Assembly: GCF_003056055.1 (NCBI RefSeq)
Contig: NZ_PYFP01000002.1
Coordinates: 1 to 64,000, forward strand
Length of the DNA stretch: 64,000 nt
Source: Glaciimonas sp. PCH181
GTDB taxonomy: Bacteria; Pseudomonadota; Gammaproteobacteria; Burkholderiales; Burkholderiaceae_D
Reading direction: 5' to 3'
A model generated the notes under the pieces. The model was not told the DNA's origin. It worked only from the letters and a program-made list of their open reading frames with translations, and searched no databases. This document shows, in pieces, positions 12,005 to 21,142 of this stretch. The translations under genes were made by a program, and so were the position numbers. The stretch's first letter is position 1; each line of letters begins with the position of its first letter.

Positions 12005-13989
12005 CGCTGATCCTCCAACCACGATTGGAACATCAGTACGCTCCACAAGCTATGTTCCCAATTACGCTTGTTAGCAATATGCTCTTCCCACCGAATACGA
12101 ATTTGATCGGGATTTAAATAACCTTCGTGCTTCAGCCGCGAGCGATCAAGTAATGCCTCAGCCCACTCTCTTAGCGGACCACGTAACCACGCTCCTAAAG
12201 GTATTCCAAAGCCTTGCTTCGGCCGCTCAATTAGTTCACGCGGCACATATTTATAAAGAATATCCCTCAATACTTGTTTTCCTTGACCATTATTAATCTT
12301 CATCTTAAGTGGTATCCGCCACGCTAGCTCGACGACGCGATGGTCCAGAAAAGGAACTCTGGTTTCGAGAGATACACCCATTGCCGCGCGGTCCACTTTT
12401 GCGAGAATATCATCAGGTAAATAGGTCATCGAATCCAAGTACATCATTCTTTCCTCGAAAGCCGCTAAACCAGGCCAATCGGAACGACGACTAAGTAAAG
12501 TGGATGGCTCCACTCCTTCAACGACGATCTCGCTTGGATTGCTCCATTCAGAGACAAGACTGTAGTAAAGATCATCACGGTCCTTCACCGATCCCAACCG
12601 ATCAGCCAGCTTGGTCAGCTTATCCGCCAGAAAAGGCGTCTGCCAGCGTTTGGGCAATACATTCTGTCCCACAGCATTAAGAGTCTGTGGTGGAATCCCG
12701 TTAATCGCTTTTGAAATTAGCCGACGACCACCGGCAGGCACTTTGGAGATCGCACTCCAGACATGTGGTGCTCTTAAATGACGGTTATACCCGGCAAACA
12801 ATTCATCTCCCGCATCTCCGGAAAGCGCGACCGTAACATGCGCCCTTGCCTGCTGCGCGACCAAAAAAGTGGGTATTTGAGAAGAATCTGCAAAGGGTTC
12901 GTCATAAAGACTGGAAAGTTTTGATATAACGCCAAGTCCATCTGCGGCAGAAACATACAACTCCGTATGTTTAGTCTGAAGATGTTGCGCAACTGCACGC
13001 GCATAAACCGCCTCATCATAGGCGGCCTCCTTAAACCCTATCGTGTAGGTATGCACAGGTTTAGTCGACTCGGCTTGCATAAGCGCGACTATTAGCGACG
13101 AATCTACGCCCCCCGAAAGAAAAGCACCCAACGGAACGTCAGCAACGGATTGCAATCTGATTGACTCCCGCAATTGCACTTCTAACAACTTCAAGGCTTC
13201 CTTTTCGTCTGCAATTTGCGATGCCTGACCAGCCTCGACAGCTGCATGCAACGACCACCACCGGCTTAACTGCAAAGTGCCAATTGACGCAGGCGCACGA
13301 AATGTTATTGAGGGCGGAGAAGCAAGATCCTGCGCCTTGAGTACAAGCAAGCAGCCGGGTTCGAGCTTGAAAACATTTTTATAGATACTGTAGGGGGCCG
13401 GAATATAGCTGTGTCTGAAATAGAGAGTTAAAGCATCCCGATCAATTTCATTATCGAATCCCGGATACTGACGTATTGCCTTTAGCTCGGAACCGAAAAC
13501 GAAGCCTCCCTTAGACCAACCGTAGTAAAGTGGCTTCTCTCCCATCCGGTCGCGCGCCAGGTACAGTTGCTTTTCTTCGCGATCCCACAGCGCAATAGCG
13601 AACATACCCACAGTTTTCGTTAGCGTTGCCTCCACGCCATAATGCTGGAAGGCAGCGAGCAGCGTCTCAGTGTCCGAATGTCCCCGCCAGGCTGGCGCAA
13701 CGTTAGCGGTCTGCAACTCAGCCCGAATAGCTAGATGGTTATATATCTCGCCGTTAAAAGCCATCACAAATCGCCCGTCGACCGATGCCATGGGCTGGTG
13801 CCCGGCTGGTGACAAATCCACTATCGATAAGCGACGATGGCCTAGTGCGATACCAACATCCGCATCGGCCCATGCTCCAGAATCGTCAGGGCCACGATGC
13901 TGAATTGCTTTGGCCATGCGAGTGGCTATTGCCTCCAAGCCGTCAATATTACCGAGTTGTTCCGACCAAAAACCTGTGAACCCACACAT
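12001..13989 (-). CDS. asnB: asparagine synthase (glutamine-hydrolysing) of the polysaccharide locus
   Basis: A 662-residue class II amidotransferase. Cys2 (MCGFTGFW) is the glutaminase nucleophile. The N-terminal Ntn domain has HRGPDDSG and NGEIYNH (about residues 31-84). The synthetase domain has the ATP pyrophosphatase loop SGGVDS at 292-297. Homologues in exopolysaccharide clusters may amidate a uronic acid rather than make free asparagine, and this locus encodes UDP-HexNAc dehydrogenase genes; that substrate idea is inference. It ends in a GTGA overlap with the polymerase gene, so the two are probably translationally coupled. Confidence 0.92.
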   Translation of the reverse strand: MCGFTGFWSEQLGNIDGLEAIATRMAKAIQHRGPDDSGAWADADVGIALGHRRLSIVDLSPAGHQPMASVDGRFVMAFNGEIYNHLAIRAELQTANVAPAWRGHSDTETLLAAFQHYGVEATLTKTVGMFAIALWDREEKQLYLARDRMGEKPLYYGWSKGGFVFGSELKAIRQYPGFDNEIDRDALTLYFRHSYIPAPYSIYKNVFKLEPGCLLVLKAQDLASPPSITFRAPASIGTLQLSRWWSLHAAVEAGQASQIADEKEALKLLEVQLRESIRLQSVADVPLGAFLSGGVDSSLIVALMQAESTKPVHTYTIGFKEAAYDEAVYARAVAQHLQTKHTELYVSAADGLGVISKLSSLYDEPFADSSQIPTFLVAQQARAHVTVALSGDAGDELFAGYNRHLRAPHVWSAISKVPAGGRRLISKAINGIPPQTLNAVGQNVLPKRWQTPFLADKLTKLADRLGSVKDRDDLYYSLVSEWSNPSEIVVEGVEPSTLLSRRSDWPGLAAFEERMMYLDSMTYLPDDILAKVDRAAMGVSLETRVPFLDHRVVELAWRIPLKMKINNGQGKQVLRDILYKYVPRELIERPKQGFGIPLGAWLRGPLREWAEALLDRSRLKHEGYLNPDQIRIRWEEHIANKRNWEHSLWSVLMFQSWLEDQR

Positions 13990-14084
13990 AACTTACCTAG
14001 CCCAAGAATATTTTAAAAATGGTAATGCGCGTATTAATCAGAAAGACCGATAAGTTACGCCACAAATACTGAACGCATCGGCTG

Positions 14085-15155
14085 TCAGGCAGTAGCAGCT
14101 GCAACCAACGACCGCGCCAGTCTTGGGCCTGTCTGCTGAATGCAATACTGATGCTCTACTTTTTCTCTTCCAGCCTGCCCCATGCGCTGCCGCAAAGCGG
14201 GATCTGTCAACAATTTCAGCAAAGCTTGCTCCCACTCCTGCGGTGTCTCGGCTAAAAATCCATTAATACCGTGCTCTACAATCTGGCGGTTCACGCCCAC
14301 AGGGGAAGCCACAACAGGCAAACCACAAGCCATGTATTGAATCAGTTTATAGCCACATTTACCCCGCTCGAAAGGCTCATCCACCAACGGCATGATACCG
14401 ATATCGAAACTGGCGATAGAAGTCACTTCGCTTTGCTCCGTCCATGGAATCGACGTCATAGGCAGACCAAGAGCCGGAGCATCAATACCAATCGCAGCGA
14501 AACGCGCCTCACCGGCTGACGCAAGGCGTGTAAAAAGCGGTTTGTACGGATTAAGAAAAGATGCGGTAGCGCGTTGACCAATCCAGCCAACGCAAGGCGC
14601 AGCGACATTCGTTTTTGCTGATGAATACGATGCTATGGGATAGCGATCCAGATCAATCACAGTCGGCACGATCTCGACCCGTGGTGCTCCACTTTTCCGT
14701 GCGAAATCGGCCAGATATGCGTTACCCGCAAACACCAGCGCCGCGCCGCGCATCAACGCCGGGTGTTTAGTGCCCAGCAAAGTCCTCACCAACGGATTCC
14801 GATGCTGATCATAATAATGAAAAACGGCGTCATCATAATCTAGAACATAAGGCACATTACTAGACAATAAAGTCTGCTCCACCCAAGCCGGCAGCCACGG
14901 CAAAACCTCTTTTTCGATCCAGACCAGATCGAATGAACGACTATTCAGCAATGCCTTGACGCGGCCGACATAAGCCTGCGCCAAGTCGCTAAATTTGCGC
15001 CTGTTGCGCTGCAAACCAGTGACGTAAGCATCGGAAAATAGCGGGGCGAGAGTCACATCAACGCCCGCAGCCTCAAGCCAAGGGAGGTACTGCATTAAAC
15101 GCAGACGACTACTGGCGCCGAGACGACTATAACGTGGCAATACCAACACCCTCAT
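14085..15155 (-). CDS. family 4 glycosyltransferase
   Basis: A 356-residue GT-B protein. The N-terminus MRVLVLPRYSRLGASSRLRL is typical of a GT4 subgroup found in exosortase and capsule loci. The C-terminal half has the donor site FERGKCGYKLIQYMACGLPV, with K and E/Q positions of GT4 enzymes. The start overlaps the stop of the upstream double glycosyltransferase (ATGA), so they form a tight operon. Sugar specificity unknown. Confidence 0.87.
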   Translation of the reverse strand: MRVLVLPRYSRLGASSRLRLMQYLPWLEAAGVDVTLAPLFSDAYVTGLQRNRRKFSDLAQAYVGRVKALLNSRSFDLVWIEKEVLPWLPAWVEQTLLSSNVPYVLDYDDAVFHYYDQHRNPLVRTLLGTKHPALMRGAALVFAGNAYLADFARKSGAPRVEIVPTVIDLDRYPIASYSSAKTNVAAPCVGWIGQRATASFLNPYKPLFTRLASAGEARFAAIGIDAPALGLPMTSIPWTEQSEVTSIASFDIGIMPLVDEPFERGKCGYKLIQYMACGLPVVASPVGVNRQIVEHGINGFLAETPQEWEQALLKLLTDPALRQRMGQAGREKVEHQYCIQQTGPRLARSLVAAATA

Positions 15156-17482
15156 GATGCGGCAATCATTTGTTCATATACTGCTGCATAACGCGCCACA
15201 CCCTCGTCCAACGAGAAATGCCGTTCCGCTGCGGCGACACAGCGACCACGGGTGGCTGGATCGGCCGCCAACAGCAGAAGCTGCTGCAAAGCAGCTGCCA
15301 TTGACGCTTCGTCAAAAGAGGCAAGCGCAACGCCAACCTGTTCGCCTTCAAGAACTTCCGCCATATCCCCTACACCCGCGTTACCAAGGCAAGGAATGCC
15401 ACAGCCCAGAAATTCTGCCAGCTTGGTAGGTGCAGATGCTTGCTTGGAAAATACAGGCTTGATAAAGAAAATTCCCGCATCCATACGGGCCATCTGACGC
15501 GGCACTTCGGCGTGGGTAGCGGTGGTCAACTCTACCGCGGTATCCGGCACACCAGCAGCAGCCAGACGCTCAAGAATGTAGGCATGCTCGCCACGGTTAA
15601 CAATCAAAAAGCGTGCATCCGGTTGTATGCGCAACAACTGCGCAAAACAGGCAACCACTTCATCGAATAAATACCAAGTTCCAGCTGAACCTACATAGCC
15701 CAGCACAAAACCGCCACCCGAATGCAGAGAAGGCATAGGCACGAAGCGCGCCAAATCCGCACAGGTAGGAATAACAGTGACAGGCGGCATGCATCCTTTC
15801 AGATACGCAAAGCGCTGCATCTCGCGGACTGCTGCATGAGTAAGTGACACTACATGATCAGCTGCCAGAAGAAAGCGACGTTCAAAGCCCTTCGCCACAC
15901 GGAACATGCGCCCACTACGTGGCCACAAACCGCCATCCACCCGCTCGTCAGCCCAAAAACCACGCATATCAAATCCAAATTTCACACCTGTCAGACGTTT
16001 AAGCGCCAACGCCATGACCGATGCTACATAGCTGCGCGCATGCACGATACGCAGACGATGGCGGACTACTAACCACAGGCCTACAAATATGCCACAGGCA
16101 ATATCCCATAAGGTAGCCAGAGCCGAGGGGCGTTTGTGATAGCGTAACGGGTGCCAGACGATGCCCGCACTCGCAATGTCATGCGCAATGCGTTCTCGCT
16201 CTGTTGTGTTGGCCCAATCTTCAGCCTTCTCAAAACTGATCAGATGAATACGTCGACCATCCACCAGACGTTTGAGGTATGCCAATACTTGAGACTGGCC
16301 CAATGGCTCAAGCATGCCATCGTAGGAAATATATAGGACGCCCGGTTTTAAGGATTCGGCCACATCCGCTGCGGGCGGAAACAGAAGCTCCTCGTATTGA
16401 TCAACCGCTTTATCAATAGAAAAATCTTGCGCCCGCGCCTTGAGTGCAGCATGGTCATGCGTGGCGGCTAACGACTCTGCCATCGCCGCAGCCAATGCGG
16501 CAGCATCACCCACGGGCACAAGCCGTCCGAATTTCCCATCGCTCAAAATTTCTCTAGGGCCGGATGGACAGTCGGTACTGACTACTGGCGTGCCTGTCGC
16601 TAGCGCCTCGATGATCACCGTCGGCAATCCCTCGCCAGTGGAAGACAAAACGTGCAAATCCGCTTGCTGATAATACGGTGACGCGTCTTTCACAAAGCCT
16701 GGCATAAAGACACTGCCCTCAATCCCTAATCTTCGAACCTCAGCTTCCAGAGCAGGACGGCATTCTCCCTCGCCTAAAATTAATAATCGAGCATCGCAGC
16801 CCTGGCGCAAAATGGCAAAGGCGTTCAAAAGAGTGACGTAATCCTTGATGACCTTGAGAGTCCCAACTGCAAGAACACGATGATGCGCGCCGGTCCACCA
16901 GCCAGTCGGACCAAGCGCATCACTAGCAGGAGGTTTTTCATCACCGACGACAGGGTTGTAAATAACAGTGATGGCATTGCGATTCAGATTAGCAAAACGC
17001 GCCAAGTCCTCGGCTGCGCCTTGCGAGACAGCGACGATGCCATCCGCGCCTGGAAATACACGGTGCATGGACGTACGCACCTGCCAACCAACAGACCGAC
17101 GTCTGAGCAATTCTGAACGCGACCAGGTGGTATGTTCGGCCACCACTACGCGCACAGGCACGCGGGACAAGAAGCGCGCCCACAAGGTAATTACAGTCAG
17201 CGGCCACATACAAGCCAGAATAGCTGTCGGTCGCGCTTGGCGCAGATAACGTACCAGTGGGAAGATAGCACTACGTAAGCGCACAACCTGTAAATCAACC
17301 ACATGGATTTCAGGCCGGAGATCAGCAAGAAACTCGCCGGTTGCGGATAACAGCACCATGTCAACTTTATAGCCACGTTGGGCGAAGCTGTTAGCTAGAT
17401 TTACAGTAACGCGTTCTGCACCCCCTCCACGAAGATCAGGAAGAAAGAAAGAAACGAGGGTATTTTCTGCTAAAGGCGACAT
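15152..17482 (-). CDS. fused double glycosyltransferase (GT4-GT4)
   Basis: A 776-residue protein about twice the usual GT4 length. Residues ~8-370 form a complete GT-B enzyme (PDLRGGGAERVTVNLA at the start; STGEGLPTVIIEALATGTPV as the donor site). After a short linker a second complete GT-B enzyme begins near residue 383 (VLYISYDGMLEPLGQSQVLA) with its own donor segment, SAPTKLAEFLGCGIPCLGN, near residue 700. The two halves are different GT4 subfamilies, so this is a gene fusion rather than a tandem duplication. The fusion suggests two successive sugar additions made by one polypeptide. The gene is followed by an ATGA-overlapping GT4. Confidence 0.88.
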   Translation of the reverse strand: MSPLAENTLVSFFLPDLRGGGAERVTVNLANSFAQRGYKVDMVLLSATGEFLADLRPEIHVVDLQVVRLRSAIFPLVRYLRQARPTAILACMWPLTVITLWARFLSRVPVRVVVAEHTTWSRSELLRRRSVGWQVRTSMHRVFPGADGIVAVSQGAAEDLARFANLNRNAITVIYNPVVGDEKPPASDALGPTGWWTGAHHRVLAVGTLKVIKDYVTLLNAFAILRQGCDARLLILGEGECRPALEAEVRRLGIEGSVFMPGFVKDASPYYQQADLHVLSSTGEGLPTVIIEALATGTPVVSTDCPSGPREILSDGKFGRLVPVGDAAALAAAMAESLAATHDHAALKARAQDFSIDKAVDQYEELLFPPAADVAESLKPGVLYISYDGMLEPLGQSQVLAYLKRLVDGRRIHLISFEKAEDWANTTERERIAHDIASAGIVWHPLRYHKRPSALATLWDIACGIFVGLWLVVRHRLRIVHARSYVASVMALALKRLTGVKFGFDMRGFWADERVDGGLWPRSGRMFRVAKGFERRFLLAADHVVSLTHAAVREMQRFAYLKGCMPPVTVIPTCADLARFVPMPSLHSGGGFVLGYVGSAGTWYLFDEVVACFAQLLRIQPDARFLIVNRGEHAYILERLAAAGVPDTAVELTTATHAEVPRQMARMDAGIFFIKPVFSKQASAPTKLAEFLGCGIPCLGNAGVGDMAEVLEGEQVGVALASFDEASMAAALQQLLLLAADPATRGRCVAAAERHFSLDEGVARYAAVYEQMIAAS

Positions 17483-17665
17483 AATAATCTTGCAAAATAA
17501 ATAAAATTTTAATTCAATTTTCTTAAACTCAAAAATAACTAACCAAATTGAGTTATATAATTCCGCGAAATTGAAGAGAGGTATTTTTAATTACTTTAAA
17601 TAAAGTCAGAATATATTTACCCAACCCAATTATTTAAAAACATCCCGCTAACGACTAGAATTACC

Positions 17666-18799
17666 TCAAACAACTTGATTGCGCTCGATATCCAAAAGTA
17701 TTTTTTTTAAACACACAATTTTTAATATCTTATTAAAAATTCTAATAAAAAAAATCGGACGATCGAAAAAAAATTTATTAAAATATTTAATAATTTCTGG
17801 AGATGACGTACTCAATCCAACATAATAAAAAAACCTCATTTTACTAAATTTACTTAAATATATTTTAAAATAATCATTAAACAACAATTTATAATTTTCT
17901 CGATAGCCACCGGTCAAATAAAACAAAGACATCTCATAATATTGCTTCTCCACCATGGAATCTATTTCTTTTTTATATTTTCCATTGAGAAATATATTAA
18001 GTTCATTTAAGGAATAAATAAATTTCTCAAAAAAAATTTTTCTTTTCTCTACATCATTCATTCCTACACTCCAAGAGGCAGCATTATTCACTCTATACGC
18101 AGCCATCACCTTGTTTAAATAGACTGCCCCTCCCCTTGCACTACCGAAAATTTGCAAATAATAGTCACCTACCGGCGCGTTACAATAAAACTTTGGCAGT
18201 GACTCTATAACTTTCTTTTTAAATAAAAGTGATGCTGTTGGACAAAATGATCCACCGCCTTTAATAATTTGGGTAGTAGTAAATATCTTATTTTTAATTG
18301 AATGGAATGCGGTTACTTTCTTTGTCCGTAAGGAATCCGAAACAATTATTGCTGGATGAAAAGACAGATCACATTCAGGATGCCTTCTCATCTCATCGAT
18401 TTGGAGTTGCAACTTCAATGGATTGATCCAATAATCGTCACCTTCACAAATCGCAATATATTCCCCCCTAGCATGTTGAAAATTTTCAATTACATTAGCC
18501 ATCATGCCAATATTTATTTCATTTCTTATATATTTTATCCAACAACCTCTAGGGTGCTCTGACATAATTCGTTGGATTACCGCATCTGTTTGATCTGGCG
18601 AATTATCATTAGATATTATTAGCTCAATTTCAAAATCAGTTTCCTGCATTAACACACCGTTAATCGCTTCTTCAATATACTTTTCATGATTATATGTAAT
18701 CATAGAAACACTAACCAATATTTTTTTAGGCAAAACTACCGACTTAATTACTTTAGCTTCATCCAGGTAGTTATACTCACGCAATGTTTTATCCATCAT
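17666..18799 (-). CDS. family 2 glycosyltransferase, A/T-rich
   Basis: A 377-residue GT-A protein. The N-terminal domain has LVSVSMITYNHEKYIEEAI, the nucleotide-binding start of GT2 enzymes, and IAICEGDDYWINPLKL containing the DD metal-binding motif near residue 120. The C-terminal half is rich in Lys, Ile, Phe and Asn and the gene is visibly more A/T-rich than its neighbours, a sign of transfer. The start overlaps the wzx stop (ATGATG). A 183-base A/T-rich gap follows before the fused glycosyltransferase. Confidence 0.87.
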   Translation of the reverse strand: MMDKTLREYNYLDEAKVIKSVVLPKKILVSVSMITYNHEKYIEEAINGVLMQETDFEIELIISNDNSPDQTDAVIQRIMSEHPRGCWIKYIRNEINIGMMANVIENFQHARGEYIAICEGDDYWINPLKLQLQIDEMRRHPECDLSFHPAIIVSDSLRTKKVTAFHSIKNKIFTTTQIIKGGGSFCPTASLLFKKKVIESLPKFYCNAPVGDYYLQIFGSARGGAVYLNKVMAAYRVNNAASWSVGMNDVEKRKIFFEKFIYSLNELNIFLNGKYKKEIDSMVEKQYYEMSLFYLTGGYRENYKLLFNDYFKIYLSKFSKMRFFYYVGLSTSSPEIIKYFNKFFFDRPIFFIRIFNKILKIVCLKKILLDIERNQVV

Positions 18800-20244
18800 G
18801 CTTTCTTATCAAGTAAAAAATCCTTACGGAATAAATTTATAACATCGCGCATAGCAGACAAGCCAACAATATGTCCAAGTACTAAAAAAATAACTGTCCC
18901 CGATATAACTAGCGTAAGCAATTGCAGGATAGGTATCAAATACAAATTAATATCTATCAAATATACAGCCGATGCCATAACGGTCGAAATCAATAATACT
19001 GGTGCAAAATCTTGAATCTGAGAAATAATCCCATAATCAAGAAAACGTTTACTGTAATAGGCGTTGATAAGGAACGCCACAGCTCCAAAAATTACTTGAC
19101 TCCAAGCTATTCCCAATACGCCGTAAAATGCACCCACAATTAGAAAAAGACTACCAACTATTTTTTTTGCCACCTCAAGTTTGAAAAATAGGTGGGAATA
19201 GCCTTGCGCCATTAGCACATTTAAATTAATAACATGTAGTGGCCAGAAGACACCCCCAATACAAAGTACTTGCATTATGGGTACCGCGGGTAGCCACTTC
19301 GCTCCAAATAGAACATGTATTAAAGGCTCTGCCACCGCAGCCAAACCTAGCATCATCGGTGCGTTAACCAACATCATTCCGCGTAGAGCAAGTCGAACAC
19401 CGCGTCGCAATTGAACTACGTCATGCGCGGCAGCAGAAAAAATGGGAAATGCCACACGACCAAGAACTCCCGTAAGTACTCCAACAGGAAGTTGCTTGGT
19501 GCTATCTGCACGATTATAAAAACCCAATTCGCGGACACCATAAAACTTGCCAATCAATATTGAATAAATGCGGTTGTAAATTATATCTAGCATTCCAGCT
19601 GCAAGTAGATAACCACCAAATCCAAACAAGCGTCTAGCCGAATCAAAGCTAAATACCCATTTTGGTCGCCATGTACTAAAAAACCAAAGCAAAGCCGTTG
19701 TAACCAATGTGGCAGCCAGTGTCTGAACGGCAAGCGCCCACACACCGTAGCCTTGCCAAGCCATCACCATTGCCACACTGCCGGATAAAATAGTAGTAAT
19801 CGCGCCAATTTTCATTTGCGTCTTGAAGTCGAGGCGTTTGTTCAACAAGGTGCCATGCACAGAGCCCAGCGCACTAATAATAATATTCAGTGATAGAAGC
19901 CAAGTCAGTGGTATCAGAATCTTCCTATCAAAAAATGCTGCAATGAAAGGTGCCGAAGCAGCCAATGCCAATGCCACCATTAAAGCCATCACCAAATTGA
20001 ACCAGAATACAGTCGACTCATCGGTGTGCGTCACATTCTGCCGCTGAACGAGTGCAGCAGAAAATCCGCTATCGACAAATGCACTTGCAATACCTGTGAA
20101 TAGGTAAAGTAACGCAATAGTCCCGAATTCATCAGGGGATAGCATCCGAGCCAAAGCGATGGAAACGCCAAACTGTAGGCCTTGGCGCAACAAAATGTCC
20201 GCACCGCTCCAAAGAACAGCAGTCTTTGCCTTTTGTTTAAGCAT
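18796..20244 (-). CDS. wzx: Wzx/MOP-family polysaccharide flippase
   Basis: A 482-residue membrane protein of the polysaccharide transporter family, with roughly 12-14 helices. The N-terminus KTAVLWSGADILLRQGLQFG and MLSPDEFGTIALLYLFTG are close to WzxC/TuaB-type flippases. It would move the undecaprenyl-linked repeat unit across the inner membrane. The ATG at 20244 is chosen; an upstream in-frame GTG at 20277 would add 11 residues. Eight bases overlap the end of a small upstream reading frame, and the 3' end overlaps the GT2 start. Confidence 0.9.
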   Translation of the reverse strand: MLKQKAKTAVLWSGADILLRQGLQFGVSIALARMLSPDEFGTIALLYLFTGIASAFVDSGFSAALVQRQNVTHTDESTVFWFNLVMALMVALALAASAPFIAAFFDRKILIPLTWLLSLNIIISALGSVHGTLLNKRLDFKTQMKIGAITTILSGSVAMVMAWQGYGVWALAVQTLAATLVTTALLWFFSTWRPKWVFSFDSARRLFGFGGYLLAAGMLDIIYNRIYSILIGKFYGVRELGFYNRADSTKQLPVGVLTGVLGRVAFPIFSAAAHDVVQLRRGVRLALRGMMLVNAPMMLGLAAVAEPLIHVLFGAKWLPAVPIMQVLCIGGVFWPLHVINLNVLMAQGYSHLFFKLEVAKKIVGSLFLIVGAFYGVLGIAWSQVIFGAVAFLINAYYSKRFLDYGIISQIQDFAPVLLISTVMASAVYLIDINLYLIPILQLLTLVISGTVIFLVLGHIVGLSAMRDVINLFRKDFLLDKKA

Positions 20245-20491
20245 AGGAAACCCGAACAGTCTTGCTGAGAGCGGCACGTAAAATTTGAATTACCACTCTA
20301 CTCAATAGATATTGTTTTGCGATCAACTCAGACGCATTAAAAATGGAAACCTTGGACGCACCGAGTACAAATTTCATCCAAGGCCTTAAAGTTAGGGTTA
20401 AGACCTGGAATTGATCTTGGTCAAGACCCAAAATATTTTTTTTACTCTGCATTAAATGTCTTATAAAAAGAATATCCAAGGCATCGTGCAT
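20237..20491 (-). CDS. small uncharacterised reading frame before wzx, possibly a gene remnant
   Basis: An 84-codon frame ends in TAA just inside the wzx start (eight-base overlap). Its translation contains LDQDQFQVLTLTLRPWMKFV and SELIAKQYLLSRVVIQILR, which look protein-like but match no family I recognise. A TAG lies a few codons upstream in frame. It may be a real small gene coupled to wzx or the tail of a decayed larger gene. No ribosome site stands out. Confidence 0.3.
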   Translation of the reverse strand: MHDALDILFIRHLMQSKKNILGLDQDQFQVLTLTLRPWMKFVLGASKVSIFNASELIAKQYLLSRVVIQILRAALSKTVRVSYA

Positions 20492-20570
20492 AGATAAGCA
20501 GTGCTACGCCATCGATACCGCGCTTGCAACATAAAAAACAATCAATGATGGTCAGCCCCTATACGCCACG

Positions 20571-21140
20571 TTATTGATGGCTATCGGACAGAAATACTTT
20601 TTCCAAAGTAAGAAGGTCACGCCTGCGTTCTTTGATTAGCTTAGCGGGCGTCCCAGCATAAATACCAAATGCCCTACAATTCCGTTGGACTAGGCTGAGG
20701 GCGCCGATTGCAACGCCATCTTCTAAGGTTACACCTGGAAGAATGACACTTCCACATCCGACAATAGCGTGCCTGCCAACAAATACTTCAGCGTGGATCA
20801 CACCCGTAAATTGGATGGGAACCATCGGATTAGTCATAGTGGCACCGGAATAGTCGTCGCTACTGGAATATATTGAAACGCGTGAGGAAATATTACAAAA
20901 ATCGCAGAGCGTAATTTTTGCCGCACCAATCAGCGAGGAATACGCTGCAACATGAACATGGTTACCAATCGTGATGCCGTTAGCCCCAGCAGAAAGTATG
21001 CAAAAATCGTCAATTCGGACGTTATCACCAAGTCTGATATTTGCGCAGTTATAGAACGATGCTCGATCAGAAATAAATACATTTTCACCCACGGAGGCAA
21101 AACCCATACGTTCTATTACGATGCGATCCAATGTAGCCAA
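20571..21140 (-). CDS. hexapeptide-repeat acyltransferase (WbbJ/VioB-like)
   Basis: A 189-residue left-handed beta-helix protein: repeated [LIV]-G-x4 units such as IRLGDNVRIDDFCIL, GITIGNHVHVA and IVGCGSVILPGVTLEDGVAI. The catalytic-type His lies in VHVAAYSS or AEVFVGRHAIVG. The start is a TTG at 21140, eight bases after GGGAG and right behind the aminotransferase stop; an ATG at 21107 is the alternative. Following an aminotransferase, it probably N-acylates an amino sugar, but O-acetylation of the glycan is also possible. Confidence 0.85.
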   Translation of the reverse strand: MATLDRIVIERMGFASVGENVFISDRASFYNCANIRLGDNVRIDDFCILSAGANGITIGNHVHVAAYSSLIGAAKITLCDFCNISSRVSIYSSSDDYSGATMTNPMVPIQFTGVIHAEVFVGRHAIVGCGSVILPGVTLEDGVAIGALSLVQRNCRAFGIYAGTPAKLIKERRRDLLTLEKVFLSDSHQ

Positions 21141-21142
21141 AA

